The position numbers and the translations under genes were made by a program. The notes under the pieces were generated by a model. That model saw only the letters and a list, made by a program, of their open reading frames with translations, was not told where the DNA came from and did not search any database. From Craterostigma plantagineum (taxonomy: Eukaryota; Streptophyta; Magnoliopsida; Lamiales; Linderniaceae), in NCBI GenBank assembly GCA_027422505.1, contig JAPQWV010000304.1, forward strand, positions 310,001 to 374,000: DNA of 64,000 bases, given 5' to 3'. Of the stretch, positions 12,411 through 24,557 are shown one piece after another. Each line of letters starts with the position of its first letter. Position 1 is the stretch's first letter.

Positions 12411-15400
12411 TTACATACCTTCTTCCAAATCAAACATTCCACCAATCCATCCTTCTCCTTCTTCTTCGTGTTTCTCATCGTCATTGTTGCTAAAGTTTGT
12501 ATCAGTTTCATGTTCATTAGCAGAACTGCGATGAATGTCTGGGTTGTTACAGTAACCTTCCTCGAACGTATGGGAAAGGTCGATGGAATTATTCTCAGCT
12601 TCAGATTTAGTCGTGGGAAGATTCGCATGGGCTGAGTCATCAGCGTTCTCATCGCTCGACCGCTGAGCCTCCTCGTCGCCCGACGAGCTCGACCGACTCA
12701 TCATGCTAGTATCGTTATTGTTAGCAGAAAAATTGGCGTCATTTTTCGTACGAAGGGGCGATTTTTCGAAGTTCACATGATCCATATCAAGAAGGTTCTC
12801 CATTCGTCTCGACAATCCTGACGTTTAGGAAGAGAAAAAAGATTCAAGGAGACGAAATGAAAACTGAAGCTCGATATCTTCGACGAGAGAGGAGCTAATT
12901 TTACCTCCTTCAGAACTCTCGGTAGAGCTGAACGAAGGTGGGTTGGAATGGCAGATGAAGCTCGCTTCGTTTGTCTTGTCTCTAGCTTGAAAACCGTTCG
13001 TGGGAGCAGACGAATATCTTACCTCACCGCGGAAGGGTCTGTATTAAAAGAAAACCTTTCGATAATTTTATACCGAAGAAAGGAAAAAAGATAACTGGAG
13101 AGTCAATCTACCCATACCTGGCGCTGGGAAAATGGTCGAAGATAGGCAGTAAATCCTTGTGCTTGATCTCAACTTCATGGGAAGAAATCGCCTCGATTTC
13201 AAACTCACCTCCCAAGAGGTGTTTGGCAGTTGGAGATTCCATGACATGGAAGCACGCCTAGATAATGCATATTACGGTTATATACGCAGGTTACTTACCA
13301 GCCAAAAAAACGCATAGAAAAGGCATACGTACGTTCGATTTCTTCCACAAGGGAAATCTGCACGAATTGATTTGCACTTCGGCGTTCGATAGGTACCACT
13401 GCGTTCTGTCCTGATGATGAGACTTCACCGAATCTTTCCTGGCGTGTTTCTTCCCCTGAGAATAACTCGCATTCTCCTCTGACGAAAAAACTGATTTCGA
13501 ATCTCCATCGAAGATGATGCTCTTGGAAATAGGCTCCTCCCTCTCGACGTTATCCAATCTTCTGCAGACATCCCACCACTGCAAGGGATTAAACTTCACT
13601 CTCAGCTCCTCGCTCTGTTTTTCGACCTGCTGATGATTCGAAGGAGGTTGAGTTCCATTCTCCTTGGCTTCAATCCCAGTCGGCAAGAGAATCTCGTGCT
13701 GCACGACGAATCCCGAGGGTGCGTAAACCAAGACATGCTCGAGCGCACAGCCTCCGCCGTGTGAAATAGACGTGCTAGAGTTGTGGAAAACTGCAGCTAA
13801 AGCGCCAGATGGGACCCACAGTTTGCCCGCCATCGAAGCAGCAGCGTTGCTCACCGAGTTAATCAGGCCCGAGTCGTTCGCCCTTATCCTCGCCACCACG
13901 TTTAGTGCGCAAGGAGGTGGTGGAGGAGGAGGAAGAGAATGAGGCTCGCTTAAGGCGAAAGATGAAGTTGAAGACCACCATGGGAGGAGATTCGAAGCTG
14001 TGAAAGGAGAAGTAGTAGCACCATTTCCTTGAGCATTTAAGGCTTGATAACTACTGTCTCCCCCAAACGGAGAGAGGGTAAAAAGATGGCAAGTTCCCCT
14101 TGAAGATACGATCGCAATCCATTGACTGTAATGACTGAAGGAGATATCTTGGATGACCTGACGAAAAAACGACGAAAAAAATCCCAAGTGAGAATAGGGA
14201 CGATGGTATGCAAGATAAGAAGGCTAGACTTACAGCAGGGGTAATTCCACGGTGTAGCTTGTAGAGATGGGCGTAAGTATTGCTCCAATCAGTAAAAGGG
14301 CTCGATCCTCTGCTGCTACCACACGTATGGCAAGGCATTATACGGAATATATTTATGCTGTTTCCATGCACGGAGGCAGTGACCAAAAGCGTCCCAGATG
14401 GATCGAAACACAACGCAGAAACAGGGCTTGAGTGAGCTCTAAACTGTGCAATAACTTCAGAGCACACAGTATCCTTAACAGCAACCTGCAATCAGAAAGT
14501 TGAGTTCAAAACTCAAACTTTTAAAGGATAATGAGAAGGAAGTCATAAATCAGCTAAGCAATTTGCACTTACCACTCCAGCATTCTCTGGGTCAGAAGAA
14601 ACCGATCTCTTCCCAGAATTCCAACCCGTCGAAGTGGGACTCTCGGGCAGCAAATCCGGGCAGTGCTTGTGCAACTTCTTGTAACCCATTTCGCCCAAGG
14701 TGAGAAACCCAGCGGCCAACTGCTTGCTCGACTCCATGGCGTAACGAGCCATGATCGAGCTGCCGCCGGGAGATGTTGAAGGGCTGCTGACGTTAGAGGA
14801 AAGGCTCTTCGAACTTAACCTGCCCGAGTTTACCATGAACGGTCGGTCGGGGGGATAAGCCAACCACCTTGGCCCCACAGCCATAGGGCCATGGCCCGTA
14901 TAAATTTCAGATGTGCCTTGCTCTCCTACTCGAGGAATTGGGTAGGTGAGGACTACGAATTTCTTCTCAAGATTCACTGTGTCGAAGCAGTATATCTGCA
15001 AGGAAAATAAAGAGTTGAAGCCCCTAAGGCTTTCTCTATGCGTATAATTAGCAAGGCAAACAACTCACTTGCTCTTCGAGGCCAACTGCTACGATTCGTG
15101 CGCTGCACCTAACCATGAGAACAGCTGACTTGAAGTCGATGACCTTGACGTATTCGTTCGATTTCATCGAGTAAAATCTGACAGAAGTCGGAGGGTCGAA
15201 GAGGCTCCCCGCCAAAGATTCAGTAGGCCCACCATGTTTGTTGGGCCTGGCTACAGTATTATGGAACGAGGAGATTCTTTCATCTTCATTCCCGCCGACG
15301 ACGACCAATAAGGGATGCGATGATTGGAACTTTTCAGGCTCTGCAGATTTTGCAGGAGATGGAAGCATCTGCAAGAAAGTAACTGGTCCATCGCGCTTGG

Positions 15401-16405
15401 AGATTAGTTCGCTTAGTCCACTTGCATCTTCGACGTCGAATACTTGAAATCCCTTCAAATAGCCGAGCAGTAGGACAAGTCTAAAGGAAGTCGAACTGAT
15501 CTCTAACTTGTCGAAGCCAGCCCACAAAACCTGATCAGAAGAAGAGAAGGGTTAAAAGGGAATGCAATTCAAGATTATTGCTGTGTGAATTTTAGGCATG
15601 ATATATGAAAATCATATTAATTCTAACGGCATGGAAATGTGATGACAGAAACTGTAATATTCGTTGCCACGTCTTGGATGATGAAAGCCCGAATCAGTGA
15701 CCAATACAAGCAGATTGAAACGCTACAGATACCACAACTGAACCGAAGGACTAAAGTTGGCAAACCTAAAAATATACGGAAATTGGCCAGAAACTTCGAA
15801 GCATTTTAAGTTTACAGTCACTAAAACCGGAAAAAATGCACCACTTGGCTAATTAACTGCTAATCAACCAAGATTATCCATACGAGAGAAGTCCAGCAAA
15901 CCACAAATTTCCTAACCCAGTAAAGCTCAACAGAACATTAGAAATGAGACTCTGCTGAGAACAGAAAAGAAAGAAACAAATTATTCTGATACCGATGCAT
16001 AACATCAAGTAATTCAACAGATCCCAATAATGCTCAGTTTTCAAATAAAATCTCAGACCCTTGCAATGATTCAATCGCCAACCAAGAAATAACTAAAATT
16101 TTACAGAACCCAATCAATTCCACTACAAACAAGATCAAAAACAGGACAAGAAATTCAAAACCCAGACCCAGAGAGCTAAGCAATCAATCATCAAAAGGAG
16201 GCAAAACTTCCAAAAGAAGAAACCTAATTTAATAATCACAAACCTGCTCCTTCCGATCGTCCCCAGCTGAAATCGACGCCGCCACCGACGCTCCGGCCGA
16301 TCGAACCGCGTTGCTAGCATTCGTCGACACCGTCTTGATGCAGGACGAGATAATCCGAAGTGAATTAGGCAACAACTTGCTGTTTCTGCCCTTGCTTTTC
16401 CTCAT
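12411..16405 (-). CDS. Autophagy protein ATG18 with BCAS3 domain (ATG18g/h-like)
   Basis: PROPPIN-type WD40 protein that binds phosphoinositides during autophagosome formation. Eight exons (16405-16244, 15530-15069, 14995-14573, 14485-14234, 14157-13333, 13257-13118, 13038-12905, 12817-12411) join to 934 residues, the size of ATG18g/h. WD-repeat blades are clear, e.g. FRAHSSPVSALCFDPSGTLL and IQDISFSHYSQWIAIVSSRG. The lipid-binding FRRG position appears as YKLHRG in exon 4, a degenerate form as in the long ATG18 clade. The BCAS3-type region begins around the proline stretch in exon 5. The tail is rich in Ser, Asn and Asp/Glu. Long intron 1 (713 bp) follows exon 1. Assignment to g versus h is not resolved. 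Confidence 0.93.
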
Positions 16406-16935
16406 CGTTATCCAATTAAATAACTTGCTTCAATAAATAAGCTTCCTTTCTTTCTTTTTTTTTTTTTAATGTTCGATTTCTTAACTCAACGGCAACTCGA
16501 GATTCTGCTCCACCGCGCGCCGTCGTGCTGACACGCAACGTCCCACATGTCGGGCCGGGCCCACCTCCCTCGATCGTAGAGCGTCAGACGATCTCCGATT
16601 AAACGGTTGCGAATCCACTCGCGGAGGATGATTCTGAACTCGCGTTAGCTATTTAATTTTGGAAAGTTTGACTTGAAACGACAAATTGGCGATTTTTCTT
16701 TTTTACCTTTTTCTTTTATGTTTCTTTTCTGTTCTCTTCTGTTTGTGGACTCAAAATGATATACGGAACTGAAGGGAGAGAGAGGGCTCTCCTCTACTAT
16801 ACATACAATACAATACATATATCGCAAGCAACGTCAAAACTCAAATCTAAGGAAATATTGATTTATCAACCTTAAAAATCGGACGAACATGGTTGCAACA
16901 AAAGCAAAAAAAAGACGTAAAGATCAAAACTTTTT
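16406..16935. other. ATG18 promoter and kinase 3' flank
   Basis: Two same-strand genes are separated by 530 bp. A T-rich stretch and GC-rich patch upstream of the ATG18 start likely hold its leader and promoter. No gene is seen. Confidence 0.5.
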
Positions 16936-18666
16936 TCATCTCATTCTGTATTTCTCTGCGCTGAAGAGCTCTCTGTAATACTTCTTCCAACTCGATAGCC
17001 TTTTGTTTTTCTTGATCAGCTCAACGCTTCCAAAGCTTCCCCTGAGCAGCAGCAAAACTTGGCTCATCTGAGGCCGCTTGGCCGGCGATTGCTGCACACA
17101 GAGCGAAGCCGTCAAAACCATCAGATTCATCTGCGTGGAATCGTACTCTTCCTCGCCCATCAATGGATCTATGAGCTCTCCAATTCTGTTCTTCCTCAGC
17201 AGAGGCTTCGCCTAGAATGTAATGAGAATCACAAGTCAGTTAGTTCGTAGAGTGATGAGAATTGTGGACTAGAGTTTCATTAGCGAATCGTACCCACATA
17301 ACAAGACTTTGCTGGGAGAAGTCCAACGCCCGACGACCAGTTATGAGTTCCAAAAGCAGCACTCCGAAGGCGAAGACGTCGGTTTTCTCGTCGACTATAC
17401 CGTGCATTAAGAACTCGGGGGCGAGGTAACTGTGTAAAACGAGGAAAAAAACCAAGTCTTTATTTCAAGGTCGAAGTAAAGATCAGTTCTTGCAAGAGTC
17501 AAAGAACTTTCTCCTTACCCGAAAGTGCCTTCGCATTTCGACAGAGTGAGATGAGTCCACCTCTCTGGGAGCCATTTCGCCAGTCCAAAATCGCATATCT
17601 AGAATGGAAGATTCCATCTTTACATCACATCGATCATTTCCATCCCATATGGTGTCACTGTTGTAAATAATACATACATATACATACACACCTGAGGTTC
17701 GAAATCCTCTGTGAGTAATATATTCCCGGCCTTAATATCTCTGTGAATGATCCTTCTTTGACAGCCATCGTGGAGATACAACAGCCCTTTAGCCGTTCCA
17801 AGAGCAATCTTGTACCTAACATCCCAGCCTACCTTTTCTCTACAATCTAACACAGACAAGATTACCACTATCTACCTACTTACCAGGAGCATTTTGTAAG
17901 AATGCAAGAGGAACTAAAGCCGCACTAACTGTGAAGCAGAGAAGCCAGGCTTCCAATGGGCGAAAACTCGAGGACAAGGTACAGTCCACTTTCAACGCCA
18001 TAGCCAATCAGCTTAGCAGTATTGGGATGGTTCACATGCGCCATTATCCCAAGCTCGGACAAGAAATCTCCTACTCTTTCTTCGAAGGGCACTCTGGTCA
18101 AACGTTTGACTGCCACTAGTTGACCACCTCGGAGGCGACCTCTGTATACCTCGGCGTATCCTCCTTTCCCTATCAAGTATCCTAAGATTTGGGAATGCAA
18201 ACAAGAAAACGCCCCTTTGAAGAATATGGCATTCCCTAAATCATTCGATCCCTGCTTCTTACAACATGTACAGATAGTGCTAACCTTGGAAAAAATTGCT
18301 GGTTGCAGCTAGCAGTTCTTGGTAGCTGAAACTGCTCCACTGAGGCCTGAAGTAGTTGAAATTGGAATCTGTGAGAGAATCTGAGGAACTGCCGGCGCTC
18401 TTCTCTCTCTTGCTACGGCTGAATGTCTTTGATAATCTGAAGGCATTGGGAGGAATCGGTGAAGTAGATTGCTGCGTCTTAGACTTGAATCTGCTCAACA
18501 GAGGTAAGAAGTCGAGCCATATCGAAGCTGGCTTGGGAAGAAGAATCCGAGGTTCTTGTTCGGAAGTACTAGGTCTTGAAGAATCTGAATCGGAATCTGC
18601 TCTTCTTAACAAGTCTTCAAGAACGGTATCCGGGGAAAAAGAGTCTGCTTTCACTTTTTCCTCCAT
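16936..18666 (-). CDS. Receptor-like cytosolic kinase, class VI (RBK-like)
   Basis: Cytosolic Ser/Thr kinase; RLCK-VI members such as RBK1/2 bind and phosphorylate ROP GTPase partners. Six exons (18666-18285, 18181-17930, 17846-17692, 17598-17519, 17429-17294, 17211-16936) join to 426 residues. No signal peptide or membrane segment. Kinase motifs in order: [11 protein letters not shown] (glycine loop), VAVKRL (ATP lysine), [13 protein letters not shown] (catalytic loop), ICDFGLAK (DFG) and YLAPEF (APE); all key residues are present, so it should be active. The N-terminal 110 residues are Ser/Lys-rich, typical of this class. Its ROP link is notable beside the RopGAP gene 7 kb away, but proximity alone proves nothing. 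Confidence 0.93.
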
Positions 18667-20091
18667 TTTTCATGAAGATTTTAACTTTATGGGACGAATT
18701 GGAGACAGTACCCAGAAAATCAATATCAAGAGAGAGATGGTGGTAAAAACCTCATCTTTTTTTTTTTCTTTTTCTGTTGAGGTTTCATAGATCACAGACG
18801 GAGGCATATTATTGGGTAATAAGGTGGAGGTTGTGTGAGGATTAAGTGATCATGATTATGTTCTTGCAAGGTTATACTTGGAAGACAAGCTGTGTTTGTG
18901 TATGTGTCGTTAAACAATACCCCACCACACCATGAATGAAACCAACTCGAACGTACTAGGATCATTTCATCTAGATGGGTTTATTATTTTTCTTTGTATT
19001 TTTGTTTCTCGGTTATAATTTACGACTGAAACTATGAGGATCTAGTTTATACAATAGTACACATACTGACTGTGATATGCTGTCATTGATAGTTTCTTTA
19101 ACCTCAAGAGTAAAACAAGTGATGACAATGATGATAATAATATGCTGTTTAGCTATCATTGGCTGCGATTACAATAATTAACTGTCAACTTGTAATATGA
19201 TCGATCGATCAACAGAGATGAGAGAAGCCCCCCAACGAAACGACTCCATGTAATGTAATAGAAACACAGAGCACAAACTCTAAGCATTTTCACTTCCTTC
19301 TACGTTGGATTTCCAGGTTGGAAAATATAAGAATCATACAAGAATGTCATTCAACTCAGTTCTACGCCGATGGCAATCTTATACTTCAATTCTTGATTTT
19401 CTTATGATGTCTCGAACATAACAGCCTAACATCGTAGTTAATCTATGATCTAACTCAATCTATCTTCCTCGATCAACCAATCCCTGAAACTCTCTTTGGA
19501 AAAAGGGAGCGAAGACGAAGATTAAAAAAAAGACCTCGTAAGTCGTTTTATTTGCCTATCTTCTGTCGTATTATACGTAGCGAAGCTTCTCACGTTTCTT
19601 GAAAGCCACGCGCGGCCACGCTCTCGGCGAGAGCGTGAGGGTGAGGCTGCGAGCTCCACGCGCGGGCAGAAGAAATCAGCACCACAACTCGCAACGCAAT
19701 GCAAAGCAGTAGGATAAACCTAATAGAATGTCGACACGTGTCCTGTCAGTGACGTCTACCTTAACGCCGTCGTAGAGAAACATTTCTCAAGGAATCTGAT
19801 TGCTGCGCGTCTATGAATACGCGCAGGATGACATCAGTATTCATTTCTCTCTCTCTCTACACATTTCTCCATCGGAGGTTATCGTAGCCCCAATTATAGC
19901 CCTATTTCGAAACCCTCGAAAATCGACGATTTCCTCTCCCAATTCCGAAATTCTACCACAATCGTGAAGAGAAAACGAAGGAGACAGACACGAGATCTCA
20001 TCATCGCATCCATCCTCAGGAGAAAAACCCTGATCTATCGATCTCGTTTGACTCTTGAAGCGTCTCGATTTCCTGCCAAGATAAGGGGGAA
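18667..20091. other. Divergent promoter region, kinase and MATH-BTB genes
   Basis: The two genes are transcribed away from each other. The 250 bases before 20092 look like a leader, with a CT run near 19848-19858. Small frames at 19522-19704 and 19841-20167 have no family motif. No other gene is seen. Confidence 0.5.
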
Positions 20092-22034
20092 ATGGGCACT
20101 GTTTACAATGAAGCCAACGCCCCCGCCCAATCTTCACCTGCGGTTACGACCTCAACCGCAGTCATAGAGACGATAAATGGTTCCCACGATTTTAAAATTG
20201 CGGGTTATTCGATTTCAAAGGGTATGGGTATAGGAAAATACATAGCGTCTGACACGTTCTACGTCGGGGGTTACGCGTGGGCAATATATTTCTACCCCGA
20301 TGGAAAGAGCATGGAGGATAACGCCACCTACGTGTCGTTGTTTATTGCGTTGGCGAGCGAGGGGACCGACGTTAGGGCTTTGTTTGAGCTGACGCTGTTG
20401 GATCAGAGTGGGAGGGAGAGGCATAAGGTGCACAGCCATTTCGGAAGGGCATTGGAGAGTGGTCCTTACACACTCAAGTATCGGGGGAGTATGTGGTGGG
20501 TTTTCTTTTGGATTGTGGGGGGCTTTCTTTTGCGTCCTGTAGTTGTATATGATTGATGTTTATGAATTATCTGTGATGGGTTTATGATGGGTTTGAAAGT
20601 TTGTAATTGTGTTGTAGGTTGGTGCATAGTGATTGGCATTGGTTTTGTAGTTAGACATAAGGATATCGCTAAATCTGGTCTTGTAGATGAGGGAATCCGG
20701 TCTCGTCACGGTCAGAATGAAATTGAGAGTTAATTTAGAATTATAAGCCATTAGTTTTTCTTATATAGGCAAAACTCCCGAATACTATTACATGGAGTAA
20801 TGAAATTGATATCCTTTTGTTTGGTCCCCTTTCTCTCATTCTTTGCGTGCTGTTGAAGATTTAGGAAAAGAAGCCGTCTCTCATAACATATGTACACTCT
20901 TTTGCTGCAGGGGTTACAAGCGATTTTTCAAAAGAACTTCTCTTGAAACATCTGAATACTTGAAAGATGATATCCTTCATGTCCGTTGCTGTGTTGGCGT
21001 CGTTAGGTCCCACACAAAGGGTCCTAAGGTTTACACTATTCCATTACCCCCATCAGACATTGGTCAGCATTTCGGCCAGCTATTGGAAAGTGGTGAGGGG
21101 ACGGACGTAAATTTTGATGTCGGTGGAGAAGTATTTCCTCTCCATAAGTTGGTGCTTGCCGCACGATCGCCAGTTTTTAGGGCTCAACTGTATGGTCCTA
21201 TGAAAGACCAAAATACTCGATGCATAAAGGTTGAAGACGTGGAGGCGACAGTTTTCAAGGTTTTCTCAACTATCTACCAATATCTGTCTCCTTTTATTAA
21301 CCACTTTTGATGGTTGACTTGTGAATTGACTTGACATTGTTTTGATGCTCTGACCTTTTCTCTTTCCACATTTGCTCATTTTTGGATTAATTCTTTTAGG
21401 CACTAATCCATTTTATATACTGGGATGAACTTCCCGACCTTGAGGAGCTCACCGGGTTTAGCTCCAAATTGGCATCGACTTTGATGTCTCAGCACCTTCT
21501 CGCTGCTGCCGATCGATATGGTCTTGATAGGCTTAGGTTGCTCTGCGAGGCTAAGCTATGTGAGGATATTGCTATCAACACTGTGGCAACTACACTTGCC
21601 CTGGCAGAGCAGCATCATTGTCACCAGCTGAAATCAGTCTGTCTCAAGTTTGCTGCTCTCCCCGAAAATCTAAAAGGTACTTTTTATCCCTAAGTGCTTT
21701 AGAATTGTGATAGCAGGGGGCTATTTTCTTGTCATATTCTATGCCATAAGAAGTGAGAAGCCTTTCGTTCCAACTAATTTTCTCTTTACATTCTAATGAT
21801 GTGCACTGCTCCCATTATTTTCGAACTCACACTCACAATTCGGAACTGTGCACAGCCGTTATGCAGAGTGATGGGTATGAGTATCTGAAAGAAAGCTGCC
21901 CAGATGTGCTGACCGAGTTGCTGGAGCATGTTGCGAGGATCAGCGAGCATTCAATGGTGTTGGGAAAGCGTGGGATCGACTCTATAATGGATGTCAACGA
22001 CGGTAACGCTGGGCGCGTGAAACAAAGGCTATAA
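20092..22034 (+). CDS. BTB/POZ and MATH domain protein (BPM)
   Basis: Substrate adaptor for CUL3 ubiquitin ligases: MATH recruits targets such as AP2/ERF and HB6-type transcription factors, BTB binds cullin 3. Four exons (20092-20495, 20911-21259, 21400-21676, 21856-22034) join to 402 residues, like Arabidopsis BPM1-6. The MATH domain spans about 28-160, including [18 protein letters not shown] and the exon 1/2 junction [11 protein letters not shown]. The BTB domain (about 190-310) has [20 protein letters not shown] and [15 protein letters not shown]. The C terminus has a BACK-like helical tail. Intact frame. The C-terminal segment GRVKQRL is the usual nuclear-localisation type. Confidence 0.96.
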
Positions 22035-23579
22035 TTGAAGGGCTGGTAACAACATTGAAGCCAAGGGGGAAAACAACAAATTATAGCTTAGGCAATCAAT
22101 CAATCAAATCCCTGTTGTTTAGTCTGTTGTTAGAAATAACATTTTTTGTTTAAGAGACTTTAAACGCCCAGCTTTGATGCTGAGCTTAAATTTGCATTTT
22201 TTTTCTGGGCTTTTTTGTTGTTCCGTCCTCATCGAGTGAAATTGTGTTTGTATGGCTGTGTAGTATGGTTTTCTATGATTCTGGCTTCTTGTTAAAGAAA
22301 CGGAACCTTTTTAATTGTTCGTGGAATTTACAGTTGGGATTGACTAAAATTTGCATTTTGAATTTCTCTCCTCAATTCAATTAGCATCCCAGAGCACAAA
22401 AACGCACAACGCTCAACTCGCAGTAAAATAAAATGTCCACCACAAAATCATATTTTTCTCTCTTTCTCAAGTGTAATCGTCGTAAATAGTGAAAGATGAG
22501 GCTCAGATCTGTAAAAGCGAAATGAAGGCCAAGACCACGCCATGGCTGCGGAGCACCGGTTGCGGAGAACGCCGTCCGGGCCGCCCCGCCAAGATACGGG
22601 TCGGGTCCTTCAGATCGGAGGGCTCAGAAGAAAAACGCCAACGAATCATCACAGCCTCATTGTTTCCGTCTATCTATCTATCATCCATATATGTATCTCT
22701 CTCTCTTTCTCTCTTCTTTCGAAGATATGCTGTATGCATTTGAAGGCGTGTTTGTTTGCGTATGTGTGTATGTATATATATATATATATATATAATATTC
22801 ATTATGATTATTATCATAACAGAAGACGAGAAGGGTTGTTGATTGATTCGAACTATAAGAGAAATCACTGGCTAAGAAGGAAGGGGCAACAACCCTTGCG
22901 AATAAAATTCCCAAATCTTCCCAGTCGAAGCCTCATTCTTTATCTGAGCCCTAACCCTCTGTCGTGGACGAAGCATCGCTATTTATACCATTTTCTATTA
23001 TTCCCTTTTGCCCTCAGTTTGATACATTTTAATGGGCCATTTCAGAATGGGCCAGGCATATCAAAAGACCCGACCCTAGCCCTAACCCCTGAGTGGTTCA
23101 AATTGAAACAAGTGGATGAATTTGAATATTTCCATTCCATTGACATTTTCTTATATTTAAGCATTTATATTTTCATGCAATTCTGCAAATGAATTACCAG
23201 CAAAGATAAATCTGTGTGGGTTGGGGGACCTACTCTTTATTCTAGGATTCGCCGCATATCTAAATAGCAGATTCTTTTATATATATATATATATATATGG
23301 TGTGTGTATGAACTTATATCTGTTCTAAAACGGTTCCTGGAAAACAAAATGTTGCATACAAAAATATTCATGAATCATGATTGTTAATTGCAAAAAAGGA
23401 CTCGCGATTAAGGACTTATTATTTTCAATGCAAAAACATTATTCGGGTACTAGCAGAGGAGATGGGGTATTTCTGTAATTTAAAACACGCTTATATATAA
23501 AGTCGGGCAATACTTCAAAATTCCCATCAAAATCGTCCAAAGAGCTCGTAATTCGCGCGCCGCACTCGAAAGCCCTTTC
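22035..23579. other. Unassigned region with GC-rich patch and promoter-like motifs
   Basis: After the BPM 3' UTR, a GC-rich patch (about 22500-22640) interrupts AT-rich DNA. It reads open on the plus strand (22489-22743, RRPGRPAK AT-hook-like stretch) and also partly on the minus strand, but matches no family I know. Near 22976-23088 lie a minus-strand TATA-like TATAAATA (22980-22987), two TGGGCC site-II motifs (23033-23038, 23048-23053) and telo-box-like CCCTAACCC/GCCCTAACC runs. These mark promoters of housekeeping genes, but no gene body was found. AT microsatellites are at about 22773-22795 and 23278-23298. Confidence 0.45.
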
Positions 23580-24557
23580 CTAGTAGGACGCCGTCGCGAC
23601 CATCGCCGGAAGCCTCCGTCTCACTGCCGGTACATCACCGTCGTAGAACGACGTGTCGTACAGAAACCTGCTCAGTATCGCCGCGCTCCGCTTTTTCACC
23701 AGACTCTCCCACGCCGCCGCCTCCTCTGCCTCTTCTCCGCCGCCAAGTCGCCGCATAAAAACTTCGGTCGCATCAATCCGATGCAGTCTCCATCCTTTCA
23801 CGTTCGTCAGCCTTTGGATCTTCTCCACTTGTCTACGAGCGAGCTTAATCGTGTTCCGTTTTACACTCTCGATAGCCTCGAGCAGCATTCTCTCTCGCGT
23901 CGAATCGTCGAGTTGGGGAGACCTCGATTCAGCGCGGAAATAGCGATCGAATTCAGGAACTCCAATGGCTCGTCGAATACCCATGGAGTAATCGCCGTTG
24001 GATTTGTAGTACTCCCTAACTTCTTCGATCAACCCTCTCTCCACCATCCGATCCACTCGATCGGACACAAACGAGTGCAGAATAGGCGTCGCCACGTCGA
24101 TCCAAAGGAAACAGCAATCGAAATTCCTTCTAAAATTTCGATCCACGAGCGCTTCAATGAACGAGTTCGATCCACCGGCAATTACAGGCAATCGATCTCT
24201 GCTGAGGATTGACTGGATGGACAGCGAAGCAGCCTCCCTGAAGTCAGAGGCAGAGAAATCGGATTCTGCTTCATCAACCATGCCAAGGAGGTGGTGAGGT
24301 ATGCCTCTCTGTTCTTCATCTGTGATTTTGTTCGTGGCAATATCTAGGCCTCTGTATACTTGTATTTTGTCCGAGTTGATGATTTCTACTGGGAAATACG
24401 TTGCTAGATCAATGGAGAGTCGTGATTTTCCTGTTCCAGTGGCACCTAGAACTATGATGACTTTGTCCCTTTGGGGTTGGAAAAGGGGTGTCATAGTGGT
24501 GCTTGGGATGTTGAGGAGAGGTTTTAATTGCTTTGCTACAGAGAATGATGTGTTCAT
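23580..24557 (-). CDS. IPT: Adenylate isopentenyltransferase
   Basis: Transfers an isopentenyl group from DMAPP to ATP/ADP, the first step of cytokinin synthesis, usually in plastids. One uninterrupted frame of 325 residues, as expected for intronless plant IPT genes. P-loop GATGTGKS is at 38-45, followed by IINSDKIQVYRGLDIATNK and the substrate-binding IAGGSNSFIEAL. The acidic DEAESDFSASDF block and the C-terminal AIESVKRNTIKLARRQVEKI are typical of the ATP/ADP class (IPT1/3/5/7), not tRNA-IPT, which is longer. The N terminus (MNTSFSVAKQLKPLL) could act as a transit peptide. A minus-strand ATAAATA box is at 24743-24749. The exact paralogue is not resolved. Confidence 0.94.
   Translation of the reverse strand: MNTSFSVAKQLKPLLNIPSTTMTPLFQPQRDKVIIVLGATGTGKSRLSIDLATYFPVEIINSDKIQVYRGLDIATNKITDEEQRGIPHHLLGMVDEAESDFSASDFREAASLSIQSILSRDRLPVIAGGSNSFIEALVDRNFRRNFDCCFLWIDVATPILHSFVSDRVDRMVERGLIEEVREYYKSNGDYSMGIRRAIGVPEFDRYFRAESRSPQLDDSTRERMLLEAIESVKRNTIKLARRQVEKIQRLTNVKGWRLHRIDATEVFMRRLGGGEEAEEAAAWESLVKKRSAAILSRFLYDTSFYDGDVPAVRRRLPAMVATASY

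Noticed and set aside
16530..16560. GTCCCACATGTCG resembling the plant U-snRNA upstream element
   Set aside because: Not an exact match (extra TG), and no snRNA-like sequence or paired TATA follows; it lies in the ATG18 promoter.
22674..23192. Long plus-strand frame across the GC-rich patch and AT microsatellite
   Set aside because: It runs through a microsatellite and low-complexity DNA with no family match; described instead as an unassigned region.
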